A stretch of DNA of 11,549 nucleotides. It comes from Acidobacteriota bacterium (lineage in GTDB: Bacteria > Acidobacteriota > Terriglobia > Terriglobales > Acidobacteriaceae). Below, one piece after another: positions 1 through 7,114 of this stretch. The notes under the pieces were generated by a model. That model was not told the origin of the DNA and did no database searches. It worked only from the letters and a program-made list of their open reading frames with translations. Position numbers and translations under genes: made by a program. Where the stretch lies: contig JAFAPG010000497.1 of the NCBI GenBank assembly GCA_019247235.1, positions 1-11,549 on the forward strand, read 5' to 3'. Position 1 is the stretch's first letter; every line of letters starts with the position of its first letter.

Positions 1-2
1 TC

Positions 3-383
3 GAGGAGATCTGTCCGGCGGCAGGGCAGGGAGCTTTGGGCATTGAGGTTCGCAAACGCGACGTGGAGGTATGTGCGGCCCTCGCCGGTCTGGAAGACCC
101 GATCGCGCGAGCCGAGACTACGTGCGAGCGTGCGTTACTGCATGGGTTGGGGGGAGGGTGTCAGGTGCCGATCGGGGCGAGCGCAACCTGGCATAACAAC
201 AGATTGCGGTTAGAAGCGGTCCTAGCAGATCCCGCGGCAACGTTGGTGCTACGGGAGTGTGTTACGGGGACCGATCCTGTTGGCGTTGGATCGACGGCGG
301 CAGAAAATCTTCTCCGGCGGGGAGGGCAAACGATTCTTGCGCAGGTGCACGCCCGACCGACATCTGTGCCAGAGCAGCCGTAG
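3..383 (+). CDS. hemC: Hydroxymethylbilane synthase (porphobilinogen deaminase), C-terminal part, cut by the window's left edge
   Basis: This cytosolic enzyme joins four porphobilinogens into hydroxymethylbilane in the tetrapyrrole (haem, sirohaem) pathway. Reading in frame from base 3 gives EEICPAAGQGALGIEVR, which matches the conserved 'PAxGQGALGIE' stretch of HemC. It continues to GGGCQVPIGA, whose cysteine (codon 159-161) is the attachment site of the dipyrromethane cofactor. About 73 residues follow this Cys before the TAG at 381-383, close to the usual length of HemC domain 3. The N-terminal two thirds lie outside the window, so the start is unknown. hemD follows 75 bases downstream on the same strand, and the product of HemC is the substrate of HemD, so co-transcription is likely. 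The family assignment is very safe. Confidence 0.95.
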   Translation, partial: EEICPAAGQGALGIEVRKRDVEVCAALAGLEDPIARAETTCERALLHGLGGGCQVPIGASATWHNNRLRLEAVLADPAATLVLRECVTGTDPVGVGSTAAENLLRRGGQTILAQVHARPTSVPEQP

Positions 384-445
384 CCGGCTCGTTGAAGGAA
401 AGAGTGGGCGCCAGAACCTTGAATGGTGGGGCGGTGAAGCCATCC

Positions 446-451
446 AGGAGG
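446..451 (+). promoter_or_regulatory. Ribosome binding site of hemD (AGGAGG)
   Basis: A perfect AGGAGG lies seven bases before TTG at 459-461. The alternative GTG at 453-455 in the same frame would leave only one base of spacing, and the ATG at 489 has no properly spaced site. This site therefore decides the TTG start for hemD. Confidence 0.7.
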
Positions 452-458
452 AGTGAGT

Positions 459-1331
459 TTGTCGCCTTCGAGAAAAAGATCGTCGGAGATGCCGCTTCCG
501 AGTAAGGGTCCAAAGCGCTTGCTCGCCGGGGTTCGGATTCTGGTCGGCCGTGCTCGCCAGCAGGCGAGCTCACTGTCGGCGGGACTCCAGGCCCTGGGAG
601 CGGAAGTCATCGAGATTCCCCTGATCGAGATCCGGAAACCGCGCTCTTATAAGGCCCTGGATAACGCCCTTGGCCGGCTTTCGACCTACGATTGGCTGAT
701 CTTGACCAGTGTCAATGGGGTGGAGGCATTGGTCAAGCGCATTGAGTATTTGGCCCTCACCAAGGAGCATTTCAAACATCTGCACATCGCCGCCATTGGA
801 CCATCTACGCGCGAACACATTGAGCGGCTCGGGCTAAAGGTCTCGGTCGTGCCGGCGCGTTACATCGCAGAGTCGGTGGTGGAGAGCTTGCAGGGTAAGA
901 TAGAGGGCAAGCAGGTTCTTTTGGTTCGGGCGAGAATCGCCCGTGATGTGATTCCGCGCCAGCTGAAACGAATGGGCGCCCACGTCGACACCGTGGTAGC
1001 TTATGAAACCGTTGCTCCAGCCTCATCCGGCGCACGATTGCGGTCGGTCATGGCTGACCGGAGCCAACGACCGCATGTAGTCACATTCACTAGTTCTTCA
1101 ACTGTTCGTAATTTCCTCGCGCTTCTTGGCCCTGCAGCGAGTTCTGGGATCGGGCGAAAACTGCTTGGGGACAAAACTCTTCTCCACGGAGCTCTATGTG
1201 CCTCGATTGGGCCGATTACTTCAGCAACTCTTGCTGAGTGCGGCTTGGCCGCCGATATCGAGGCGAAGGATTATACGGTCGATGGCCTGATTCGAGCGAT
1301 TCAAGCCAAGGCTGGCCAGTTCTGTCCATGA
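459..1331 (+). CDS. hemD: Uroporphyrinogen-III synthase
   Basis: The enzyme inverts ring D and cyclises hydroxymethylbilane to uroporphyrinogen III, the branch point to haem, sirohaem and cobalamin. The 290-residue product has the HemD two-lobed pattern. An N-terminal lobe starts with GVRILVGRAR and LGAEVIEIPLIEI, then YDWLILTSVNGVEAL and IAAIGPSTREHIERLGLKV. The second lobe has VLLVRARIARDVIPRQL, a VDTVVAYETV strand, VVTFTSSSTVRNF and the closing ASIGPITSATLAECGL. Sequence conservation in this family is low, but these blocks in this order after hemC are diagnostic. I prefer TTG at 459 because of the well-placed AGGAGG. The first roughly 20 residues (Ser/Lys/Arg-rich) are an extension ahead of the fold, so ATG 489 remains possible. 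It ends at TGA 1329-1331. Confidence 0.92.
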   Translation: MSPSRKRSSEMPLPSKGPKRLLAGVRILVGRARQQASSLSAGLQALGAEVIEIPLIEIRKPRSYKALDNALGRLSTYDWLILTSVNGVEALVKRIEYLALTKEHFKHLHIAAIGPSTREHIERLGLKVSVVPARYIAESVVESLQGKIEGKQVLLVRARIARDVIPRQLKRMGAHVDTVVAYETVAPASSGARLRSVMADRSQRPHVVTFTSSSTVRNFLALLGPAASSGIGRKLLGDKTLLHGALCASIGPITSATLAECGLAADIEAKDYTVDGLIRAIQAKAGQFCP

Positions 1332-1647
1332 GTCTAGGTACTCGATGGTGAAGAACCGATCCTTTCTTGGTATGCGCGAGCCCGATATTCGTATTTGCGC
1401 GCCCCAACCCGGCGCAAGACGCAGGGCCGGACCGGTATGGGGACCCTCGCATCGCGAATGAGTTCGCCGCCACCCTTCGACGTGAATTTTGCCAACCTCC
1501 GAATGCGCAAGTGTAATGCTGATGCGAACCGGAGGTCGGAGCGCGCAAGCGGGAGAGACAGTCGATATCAGCATAGCTCGAGCTGCAAACGCTCGCACTG
1601 GCCTGTGCCTAACCGCCTAACCCGTGCCGCGTATAATCAGCTGGCGC
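1332..1647. other. Intergenic region between hemD and the fusion gene
   Basis: This 316-base gap has no ORF that looks like a real gene on either strand. It holds an imperfect inverted repeat (TTGCGC 1395-1400 / GCGCAA 1412-1417) without a T tract, so no clear terminator. It also has a 10-base palindrome AGCTCGAGCT at 1575-1584, and near its right end a perfect TATAAT. The palindrome lies 47 bases upstream of that box and could be an operator, but this is speculative. No tRNA or other RNA structure was recognised. Confidence 0.5.
1632..1637 (+). promoter_or_regulatory. Predicted -10 box (TATAAT) of the acyltransferase-aminotransferase gene
   Basis: A perfect TATAAT ends ten bases before the ATG at 1648. 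No good -35 hexamer is seen 16-18 bases upstream (the sequence there is CCTAAC-like). If transcription starts 6-8 bases after the box, the mRNA leader is only about three to five bases. This agrees with the absence of a Shine-Dalgarno sequence. It is a prediction from sequence only. Confidence 0.55.
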
Positions 1648-3456
1648 ATGAGTACACAACCCGTTCGACATGTGGTGATCGCCCTCGGTTCGCCTAAAGA
1701 CCGCAAACAGATCTATGTAGCGCGGCATGAAGTCTATGCTGTCGAGTTACAGCAGCATCAGGCAAACGAAGAACGACTTCTTCACGACGCCTTGGACGAG
1801 CGCAATGAGTACATTGTGGCCAAACAGGGCGACGAACTCCTCGGCTTTGTTAGCGTCACCCCGCCAGGCGGCAGCTATTCGGTGGACAAGTATTTCAGTC
1901 GCGACGAAATCCCTGTCAGCTTCGACCAATCGCTTTACGAAATTCGCCTACTTACCGTGCTCTCTGCTCATCGCGGTAGGATCGTAGCGCCATTATTGAT
2001 GTACGGCGCTCTGCGCTACGTGGAGTCGCACGGCGGATCGCAACTGGTGGCGATCGGCAGGCGTGAACTCGTCGGCATGTACTCGCACTGCGGCATGAGG
2101 CAGACAGGAATGACCGCCTGCTGCGGCGCGGTCATGTACGAACTAATGACCGGCCGCATCAAACAGGTGCATCAGGCAATTGCTCCACTGATAGGTTTCA
2201 AAAGGCTTGCCAGCACCGTGGATTGGCGGCTCCCATTTGCCTTTCGGCCTAACGAGCGCTGCGATCACGGCGGTGCTTTCTGGGATACTCTTGGCGCAGA
2301 TTTCAAAAACCTTGGCCGTTCCCAGCAGATCGTCAACGCCGACGTCCTCGACGCCTGGTTCGACCCAGCCCCCGCTGTCCTCTCCGCAATCGCGAACCAT
2401 CTTGCTCTTCTTGTTCGCACCTCGCCTCCCACTCACGCAGCGGGATTGGTGCGAGCCATATCGCGTGCGCGCGCAATTCCCTCACCCTCGATTCTACCCG
2501 CCGCAGGTTCATCGGCGCTTATGGCTATCGCCTTCCAGTCTTGGTTCAGTCCGCGCTCCCGCGTGCTCCTCCTCGAGCCCATGTACGGCGAATATCGTCA
2601 CCTCCTCCAGAACGTAACCAAGTGCAAAGTGGACTCCGTCGTGGCCAGAGCCGAAAACGGTTTTCGCGTAGACCTGAGTGAAGTGGAAGACCGCCTCAGT
2701 GAAGGATACGATGCTGTGGTTATCGTGAATCCCAACTCGCCTACTGGAACTTTAGTTTCACCGGCGTCTCTGAGCGAATTGATTTCGCGCTTTTCGAGCA
2801 CTCGCTTCTGGGTTGACGAAACCTACGTTGAGTTCTGCGGCTCCCAATACTCCCTGGAGAACTATGCCAGCGTTTCGAGCAATGCCTTCGTATGCAAGTC
2901 CATGTCGAAGGTTTACGCTCTTAGCGGCCTCCGAGCGGCATACCTGGTGGGTCCGGCCGCGGAGATCGCCGCGCTCTCCCGGCTCGTGCCGCCCTGGGCG
3001 GTATCGCTCCCGGCTCAAGTTGCCGCAGTTGCGGCTTTGGCTGAGCCAGATTACTATGCCGCGCAATACCGTGCCACCGCAGAGCTGCGGGACCAACTTG
3101 CTTCCGAATTGCGTACGCAGTGCGGAATTACCGCTTTCCCAAGCGTGACCAATTGGGTGCTGTGCACGCTCCCTCAGACAGCGCCCCCTGCGGATGAAGT
3201 GGTGCGCCGCGCGCGCGAGCAAAATCTGTTCATTCGCAGCGGAGCGGGAATTCATGTGTCACTCGGGCCGCACACCCTCCGAATTGCTGTAAAAAGTGAG
3301 GTTATGAACGAAAAGATCGTCTCCATACTCCGGCAAGTACTCTCAGCGGTTGGCCGCAGGCTGACTCCGGCTCAGCAACGGGGCGAATGTCGGTGGGGCG
3401 CTGGGCGTCCGGCATCGTCGAGCATTCCCTGGAAGCCGTCCAGGCTAAGAGCGTGA
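1648..3456 (+). CDS. Fusion protein: GNAT/LuxI-like acyltransferase plus PLP aminotransferase (class I/II, HisC-like)
   Basis: The 602-residue product has two catalytic domains. Residues about 1-170 look like a GNAT-fold acyltransferase of the LuxI/FeeM-like branch: ARHEVYAVE near the N-terminus, YEIR at 97-100 followed by a LLTVLSAHRGR core, and a typical IGRRELVGMYSHCGM end (137-150). After a linker (about 171-225) comes a fold-type I aminotransferase. It has a small-domain entry NADVLDAWFDP (230-240), a YGEY after EP (310-316), NPNSPTG with Asn363, Asp390 in WVDETYVEF, and Schiff-base Lys421 in KSMSK. Arg429 (SGLR) and Arg545 (LRIAV) are the phosphate- and carboxylate-binding arginines of HisC/CobD-like enzymes. 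All key PLP residues are present, so the domain should be active. The substrate is unknown; histidinol phosphate is not implied. ATG 1648 was chosen from the promoter position; an upstream GTG (1624) would include the TATAAT in the coding region. Confidence 0.85.
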   Translation: MSTQPVRHVVIALGSPKDRKQIYVARHEVYAVELQQHQANEERLLHDALDERNEYIVAKQGDELLGFVSVTPPGGSYSVDKYFSRDEIPVSFDQSLYEIRLLTVLSAHRGRIVAPLLMYGALRYVESHGGSQLVAIGRRELVGMYSHCGMRQTGMTACCGAVMYELMTGRIKQVHQAIAPLIGFKRLASTVDWRLPFAFRPNERCDHGGAFWDTLGADFKNLGRSQQIVNADVLDAWFDPAPAVLSAIANHLALLVRTSPPTHAAGLVRAISRARAIPSPSILPAAGSSALMAIAFQSWFSPRSRVLLLEPMYGEYRHLLQNVTKCKVDSVVARAENGFRVDLSEVEDRLSEGYDAVVIVNPNSPTGTLVSPASLSELISRFSSTRFWVDETYVEFCGSQYSLENYASVSSNAFVCKSMSKVYALSGLRAAYLVGPAAEIAALSRLVPPWAVSLPAQVAAVAALAEPDYYAAQYRATAELRDQLASELRTQCGITAFPSVTNWVLCTLPQTAPPADEVVRRAREQNLFIRSGAGIHVSLGPHTLRIAVKSEVMNEKIVSILRQVLSAVGRRLTPAQQRGECRWGAGRPASSSIPWKPSRLRA

Positions 3457-3565
3457 CGAATGTTCAGACAGAGTTGCGGTAAGTTCAACTCTAATAGCAG
3501 CAGATGGGCATCCCCCATGACTCAGGTAACCGCAAGAGCGATGGGAAATTTCGGCATCTGCCCAA

Positions 3566-5596
3566 CTAGTTGAGCTTGCAACCGCAATCCGCCGGTGGAA
3601 CATGGGCTTTTACAAAGTTGGTGATACGCTGGTAGGCGTCAATCTGATTTTCCACACGCGCAAAGCCGTGGCCTTCATCGGCGTAAATTCGCTGCTCGAC
3701 CTTTCCTCCCCGTTTATTAATTTCTTCGACCACCTGGGTGGTTTCTTCTGGCGGACAGCGCGGATCGTGGGCTCCGGCTAAAAGTAATAGCGGTGCTTTG
3801 ATTCTGTCCACAAAGAACAACGGGGAACGCTCGCGAAAAAAGTCAGGATTCTTTGCCGGATCACCCATGGTGGCGCGGTCGGACTGTTCGAGAACGGGAT
3901 CTTCGTGCGCCATCTCCGTAAACCAGTTAACGAATGGCACGATGGCAATACCGGCTGACCACAAGTCGGGTGCTTTGGTGATGGCCATCATCGTGAGATA
4001 GCCCCCATAGCTTCCGCCCATGACGATCAACTTTTTGGCATCTGGATAGCCGGTTTTGAGGAGGAAGTCGGTGGCGGCAAGAACGTCGTCAAGATCTCCT
4101 CCCCCCATATCGAAGAGGTTGGCCTGCTGAAAATCGCGTCCGTATCCAGTCGAACCGCGATAATTTGGCGCCATCAGCATGTATCCTTGATTCACAATGT
4201 GCTGAATAAAGCGGTTAAAAGAATTTGTGCTCTGGGAGGCGGGGCCACCATGAATATAAATGATGGCGGCATTCTGGCCGTTGCGTTGCATATTATGAGG
4301 AACGTAAAGCAACGACGAGATCATCCACTTTCCGTCCCGGCTGGGATAGCGCACCAGAGATGGTTCTACGAAGTGACGAGCAGAAATTCCAGCCAGCAGC
4401 GAATGCGTAAGTTGGGTAGCACGCCCGTCCCTCAGTTCATAGACCCAAGCCTCCTTGGGGGCATTTGCCGCGCTATGGTAGCAGAGTAAGCGAGTGCCAT
4501 CCCCATTGAAGGCATTTTCAGCGCCTCCCAACCAGTTCATGCCCTTTGGCAGCGCCAGCTGAGTACTCCGTGCAGAGGCAAGATCGTGAAGGTAGAGATC
4601 AGTGTTGCCGTCGGCGTTGACCGACCAAGTGACTGACCGCCCATCAGGAGAAAAGGAACCGCCCCGGATGTCCCAATGCTCGCGCGTGAGCCATTTCAAC
4701 GGCCCCGGGCGCAGGCGCCCGGTCTCCCGCACACCTTTGTCGCTGTATGGGAGGAGGGCCACATTGTCAAAGCCATTGCTGGCATTTGAGGTAACCAGAA
4801 GGCTTCCCCCATCAGGCGAGGGTGTGGGCGAGACATCCTCAGCGGAGTAGAGGTGTTCGCCTTGATGAGGGGTGAGAAGCGAAATGGTTCCTGATCGCCG
4901 ATCAGCGACAAAGATATTAGAATCGGTACCCTTGGCTTGCTCCTGAGTGAAGAAGATGTAGGCGCCGTCTCGTGACCAGATTGGATTGGTGTTCAGTTTG
5001 TCGGGCGCGGTTCCGCTGGTGAGGTGTTTGGTTTCCCGCAAAAGCGTATCGAATACATCGATTTCAAATGACGCAGCCTTCTTAGCTTTCGCCACATAAG
5101 CGAGGTAGCGGCCATCAGCAGACCAGGTCGGATCCTCCTCGGAAATCTCGCGGGTATGTGTAAGGTTGACCACCTCTCCAGATGAAGGTGAGACCAAGAA
5201 GATGTCCCACTGCTCGTCGCCATCATAGTCGGATTGGTAGGCGATCCATTGCCCGGTGGGAGACCAGTTGGGATGAGCTTGCCGTTGCTCGCTCACTGTG
5301 AGCTGGCTCGGCCAACCACCATCGGCCGAAACCAACCAGAGATTGTTGCGTCCCGTGATATTAGAGACAAACACTACGCTTTTGCCGTCAGGAGACCAAG
5401 CAGTGTCGCCGACTTCGCGACTGTTGTAGAGCCGTTGAAGAGAGAGGGCCTGTTCGCCCTGCTCGACCTCTGCGTCAGGCTTGGCGGTAATCTGCTTGGC
5501 ATCGGTTATCGCGACAGGAGCGTTGGTTTGCGCAAACAGCGAGGAAATCAGGGCCAGTGTAACCCAGCCTGGACAATGGGATTTTCGAGTGCGCAT
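3566..5596 (-). CDS. Secreted S9-family peptidase (prolyl oligopeptidase / acylaminoacyl-peptidase type)
   Basis: A serine peptidase of 676 residues with a signal peptide (MRTRKSHC, hydrophobic TLALISSLF, then AQTNA as a possible cleavage site), so probably periplasmic or exported. The N-terminal half is a beta-propeller with seven PD40/TolB-like repeats: WSPDGKS, WSPTGQW, WSADGRY, WSRDGAY, PSPDGGS, FSPDGRS and FNGDGTR. The C-terminal alpha/beta hydrolase carries the S9 triad: Ser529 in MGGSYGGY, Asp611 in GAHDPRC and His643 in DEGHGF. IYIHGGPASQ forms the oxyanion region. Length and domain order fit S9C peptidases that cut short peptides, with the propeller gating access. The start is ATG 5594-5596, seven bases after a GGGGA site; ATG 5603-5605 and TTG 5621-5623 are alternatives. 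It begins 16 bases after the stop of the upstream lipoprotein gene, so the two are very likely one operon. Confidence 0.93.
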   Translation of the reverse strand: MRTRKSHCPGWVTLALISSLFAQTNAPVAITDAKQITAKPDAEVEQGEQALSLQRLYNSREVGDTAWSPDGKSVVFVSNITGRNNLWLVSADGGWPSQLTVSEQRQAHPNWSPTGQWIAYQSDYDGDEQWDIFLVSPSSGEVVNLTHTREISEEDPTWSADGRYLAYVAKAKKAASFEIDVFDTLLRETKHLTSGTAPDKLNTNPIWSRDGAYIFFTQEQAKGTDSNIFVADRRSGTISLLTPHQGEHLYSAEDVSPTPSPDGGSLLVTSNASNGFDNVALLPYSDKGVRETGRLRPGPLKWLTREHWDIRGGSFSPDGRSVTWSVNADGNTDLYLHDLASARSTQLALPKGMNWLGGAENAFNGDGTRLLCYHSAANAPKEAWVYELRDGRATQLTHSLLAGISARHFVEPSLVRYPSRDGKWMISSLLYVPHNMQRNGQNAAIIYIHGGPASQSTNSFNRFIQHIVNQGYMLMAPNYRGSTGYGRDFQQANLFDMGGGDLDDVLAATDFLLKTGYPDAKKLIVMGGSYGGYLTMMAITKAPDLWSAGIAIVPFVNWFTEMAHEDPVLEQSDRATMGDPAKNPDFFRERSPLFFVDRIKAPLLLLAGAHDPRCPPEETTQVVEEINKRGGKVEQRIYADEGHGFARVENQIDAYQRITNFVKAHVPPADCGCKLN

Positions 5597-5612
5597 TGTC
5601 AGCATCCCCGGC

Positions 5613-6893
5613 TTAACGGGCAATCACAGCCGAAGGTTGTCCCGCCAAGGGCACCGACTCGGTAACCGCTGGAGCCAGGGTGCCGCCGGGCAATGTGACC
5701 TTCAGTACGAAGAGATTGGAGCCCCCATTATTGGGTACGATGAGGAAGTTGCCATCGTGAGTGATTCCACCCGAGACCGGATTCGCGTTGTTGATGCTGG
5801 TCGACACCGTAGCCGGAGATAAGGCCGAGAGCCCGCCGGTTGCTGGGCTGTATTTGAACTGGGAAAGCTGATTAGATTTGACGTCGACGGCGTAGACGAA
5901 GTCGGCTGCGGGATCGACGATTACCGACACAGGGCCGATGCCTGCGGCAAACGGAGCGTTGGTCACCGGGGTGAGACTGCCATCGGGCGAGGAGCAAGCA
6001 GCCGAGGCCTGAATGCACGCGGAGAAGACATTCAAATCGTTCGATCCGGAATCGGCGACGAACAGATTGTTGCCGTCGGCAGCGCTGCAGTTGGCCGTCG
6101 CCGTGGTTATGCCGGCACAGCGGGAGAAGGCAAGGCTACTTGGGTTTTGCTGCGATGGATAAGGAGAGTTGCGAACCGTCCCGCCGGTGATGAAGTTCCC
6201 ATTTAGGTCGACCGACCCGAGCACAAAATTCCCACTAGCATCAAGCAAGTAATCGTAAGCGGAGATGGTACTGGTAAATTGATTGGAAACATAAAGCGCA
6301 TAACAGGTTGCAGACGTCTGACTGGCGTTCGGTTTGCAGGGGAAACCAACGGGTGAAACCACCGCTGCCGTTGGACCAGTTCCGGTGGCATTGCTCGGCA
6401 TTGCGGTGGAGAACGTGGTCTTCGCCGTCAGCGTCCCTGAACTAATGGCGAATACTGCTACCGTGCCGGAAGCCTTGCTGCTAAAAATGCCTTGATTGGT
6501 GATAAAAAGCAGCTTGCTGGTGGGGTCGACGGCCAGCCCCGTGGGGTTCTGACCTTGGGAAGGCGTGGTGCCCTGGCTCTTCAGCGAGCCGTCGGAGTTA
6601 ACCGAATAGACGCTGATGGTCGCGTCTCCATTATTGGCAACGAACAAGGTCTTACCATCGCCGGTAATAGCCATGGCGACTGGTCCGACGCCGGTGCTCA
6701 CAGCGCTTCCAACCTGCGAGGCCGAGCCGCTGGTCGTGTTCAGCGAGAAGGCGGTAACTTTTTGGTCTCCCTGAGTTGTGACCCACACAAAATCCGCGGA
6801 AGAAAGGCCATTGAGAGTAGATTTAATGCAGCCCGTCATCACCACGGCACAAAATACCAGCGCAGCTACCCGCCGAAAAAGCTTCGTTCCCAT
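5613..6893 (-). CDS. Lipoprotein with YVTN/lactonase-like beta-propeller repeats
   Basis: The 426-residue product begins with a lipoprotein signal peptide (MGTKLFRR, hydrophobic stretch, lipobox VMTGC). Lipidation is expected at Cys22, and no Asp follows at +2, so outer-membrane sorting is plausible. The rest is a seven-bladed-type propeller with repeated blocks such as GVGPVAMAITGDGKTLFVAN, NPTGLAVDPTSKLLFITN, NNLFVADSGSNDLNVF and DPAADFVYAVD. These are typical of the YVTN / 6-phosphogluconolactonase-like family. Enzyme activity should not be assumed; many such lipoproteins are binding or scaffold proteins. Three Cys pairs (186/197, 259/269, 293/300) sit in loops and may be disulfides. ATG 6891-6893 is preceded by GAGGAAG with good spacing; a longer TTG- or GTG-started form would bury the signal peptide. 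It is followed 16 bases later by the S9 peptidase gene. Confidence 0.88.
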   Translation of the reverse strand: MGTKLFRRVAALVFCAVVMTGCIKSTLNGLSSADFVWVTTQGDQKVTAFSLNTTSGSASQVGSAVSTGVGPVAMAITGDGKTLFVANNGDATISVYSVNSDGSLKSQGTTPSQGQNPTGLAVDPTSKLLFITNQGIFSSKASGTVAVFAISSGTLTAKTTFSTAMPSNATGTGPTAAVVSPVGFPCKPNASQTSATCYALYVSNQFTSTISAYDYLLDASGNFVLGSVDLNGNFITGGTVRNSPYPSQQNPSSLAFSRCAGITTATANCSAADGNNLFVADSGSNDLNVFSACIQASAACSSPDGSLTPVTNAPFAAGIGPVSVIVDPAADFVYAVDVKSNQLSQFKYSPATGGLSALSPATVSTSINNANPVSGGITHDGNFLIVPNNGGSNLFVLKVTLPGGTLAPAVTESVPLAGQPSAVIAR

Positions 6894-6899
6894 TCTTCT

Positions 6900-6904
6900 T
6901 CCTC
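6900..6904 (-). promoter_or_regulatory. Ribosome binding site of the lipoprotein gene (GAGGA)
   Basis: On the minus strand GAGGA lies six bases before ATG 6891-6893. It fixes the start at MGTKLF, which also begins a proper lipoprotein signal peptide, rather than 37 codons further upstream. Confidence 0.65.
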
Positions 6905-7114
6905 GATCGAAGGATCTCCCATATTCTCTAACCCCGGGGCGTCTCACCGGATTTCCGGGCAGTCTCGGCTTGGCGGAGCTGGTGCCTGATGAGCTCAGGA
7001 CCACCTTCCCCCTGCCATCTGAGCTGATGCAAATTTAACTTTGTTTAGAAAGGCTTACCCCATTTGTGTATCAGGAATGGGCGGGGAAGAGCAAACGTGG
7101 ACTCTTGGCCGGCT
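6905..7114. other. Intergenic region upstream of the lipoprotein-peptidase operon
   Basis: About 210 bases lie between the kinase stop and the lipoprotein's RBS. No strong -35/-10 pair or terminator was found on the minus strand. An AT-rich patch at 7034-7048 contains a direct repeat with 10-base period, read on the minus strand as CTAAA-N5-TTAAA. It resembles a degenerate CpxR box (8 of 10 positions). The gap suggests the lipoprotein operon has its own promoter rather than being part of the regulator-kinase operon. Confidence 0.4.

Noticed and set aside
161..610. Long minus-strand open frames opposite hemC and hemD
   Set aside because: They lie wholly opposite confidently recognised genes, have no recognisable domains, and read as low-complexity Arg/Pro/Ser-rich protein.
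1395..1417. Inverted repeat TTGCGC/GCGCAA after hemD as a terminator
   Set aside because: Six-base stem with an 11-base loop and no following T run; too weak to call an intrinsic terminator.
1221..1598. Minus-strand open frames across the hemD end and the following gap
   Set aside because: No good ribosome binding site, no family similarity, and overlap with the hemD C-terminus.
3504..3518. ATGGG/CCCAT hairpin between the convergent genes as a bidirectional terminator
   Set aside because: Only five base pairs and no T tract on either strand. The longer TTGCGGT/ACCGCAA pairing (3474-3480 / 3529-3535) around it is also weak.
5597..5623. TTG 5623 or ATG 5605 as start of the S9 peptidase
   Set aside because: TTG would overlap the lipoprotein gene. 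ATG 5596 has a GGGGA site seven bases upstream and starts a normal signal peptide. ATG 5605 is not fully excluded.
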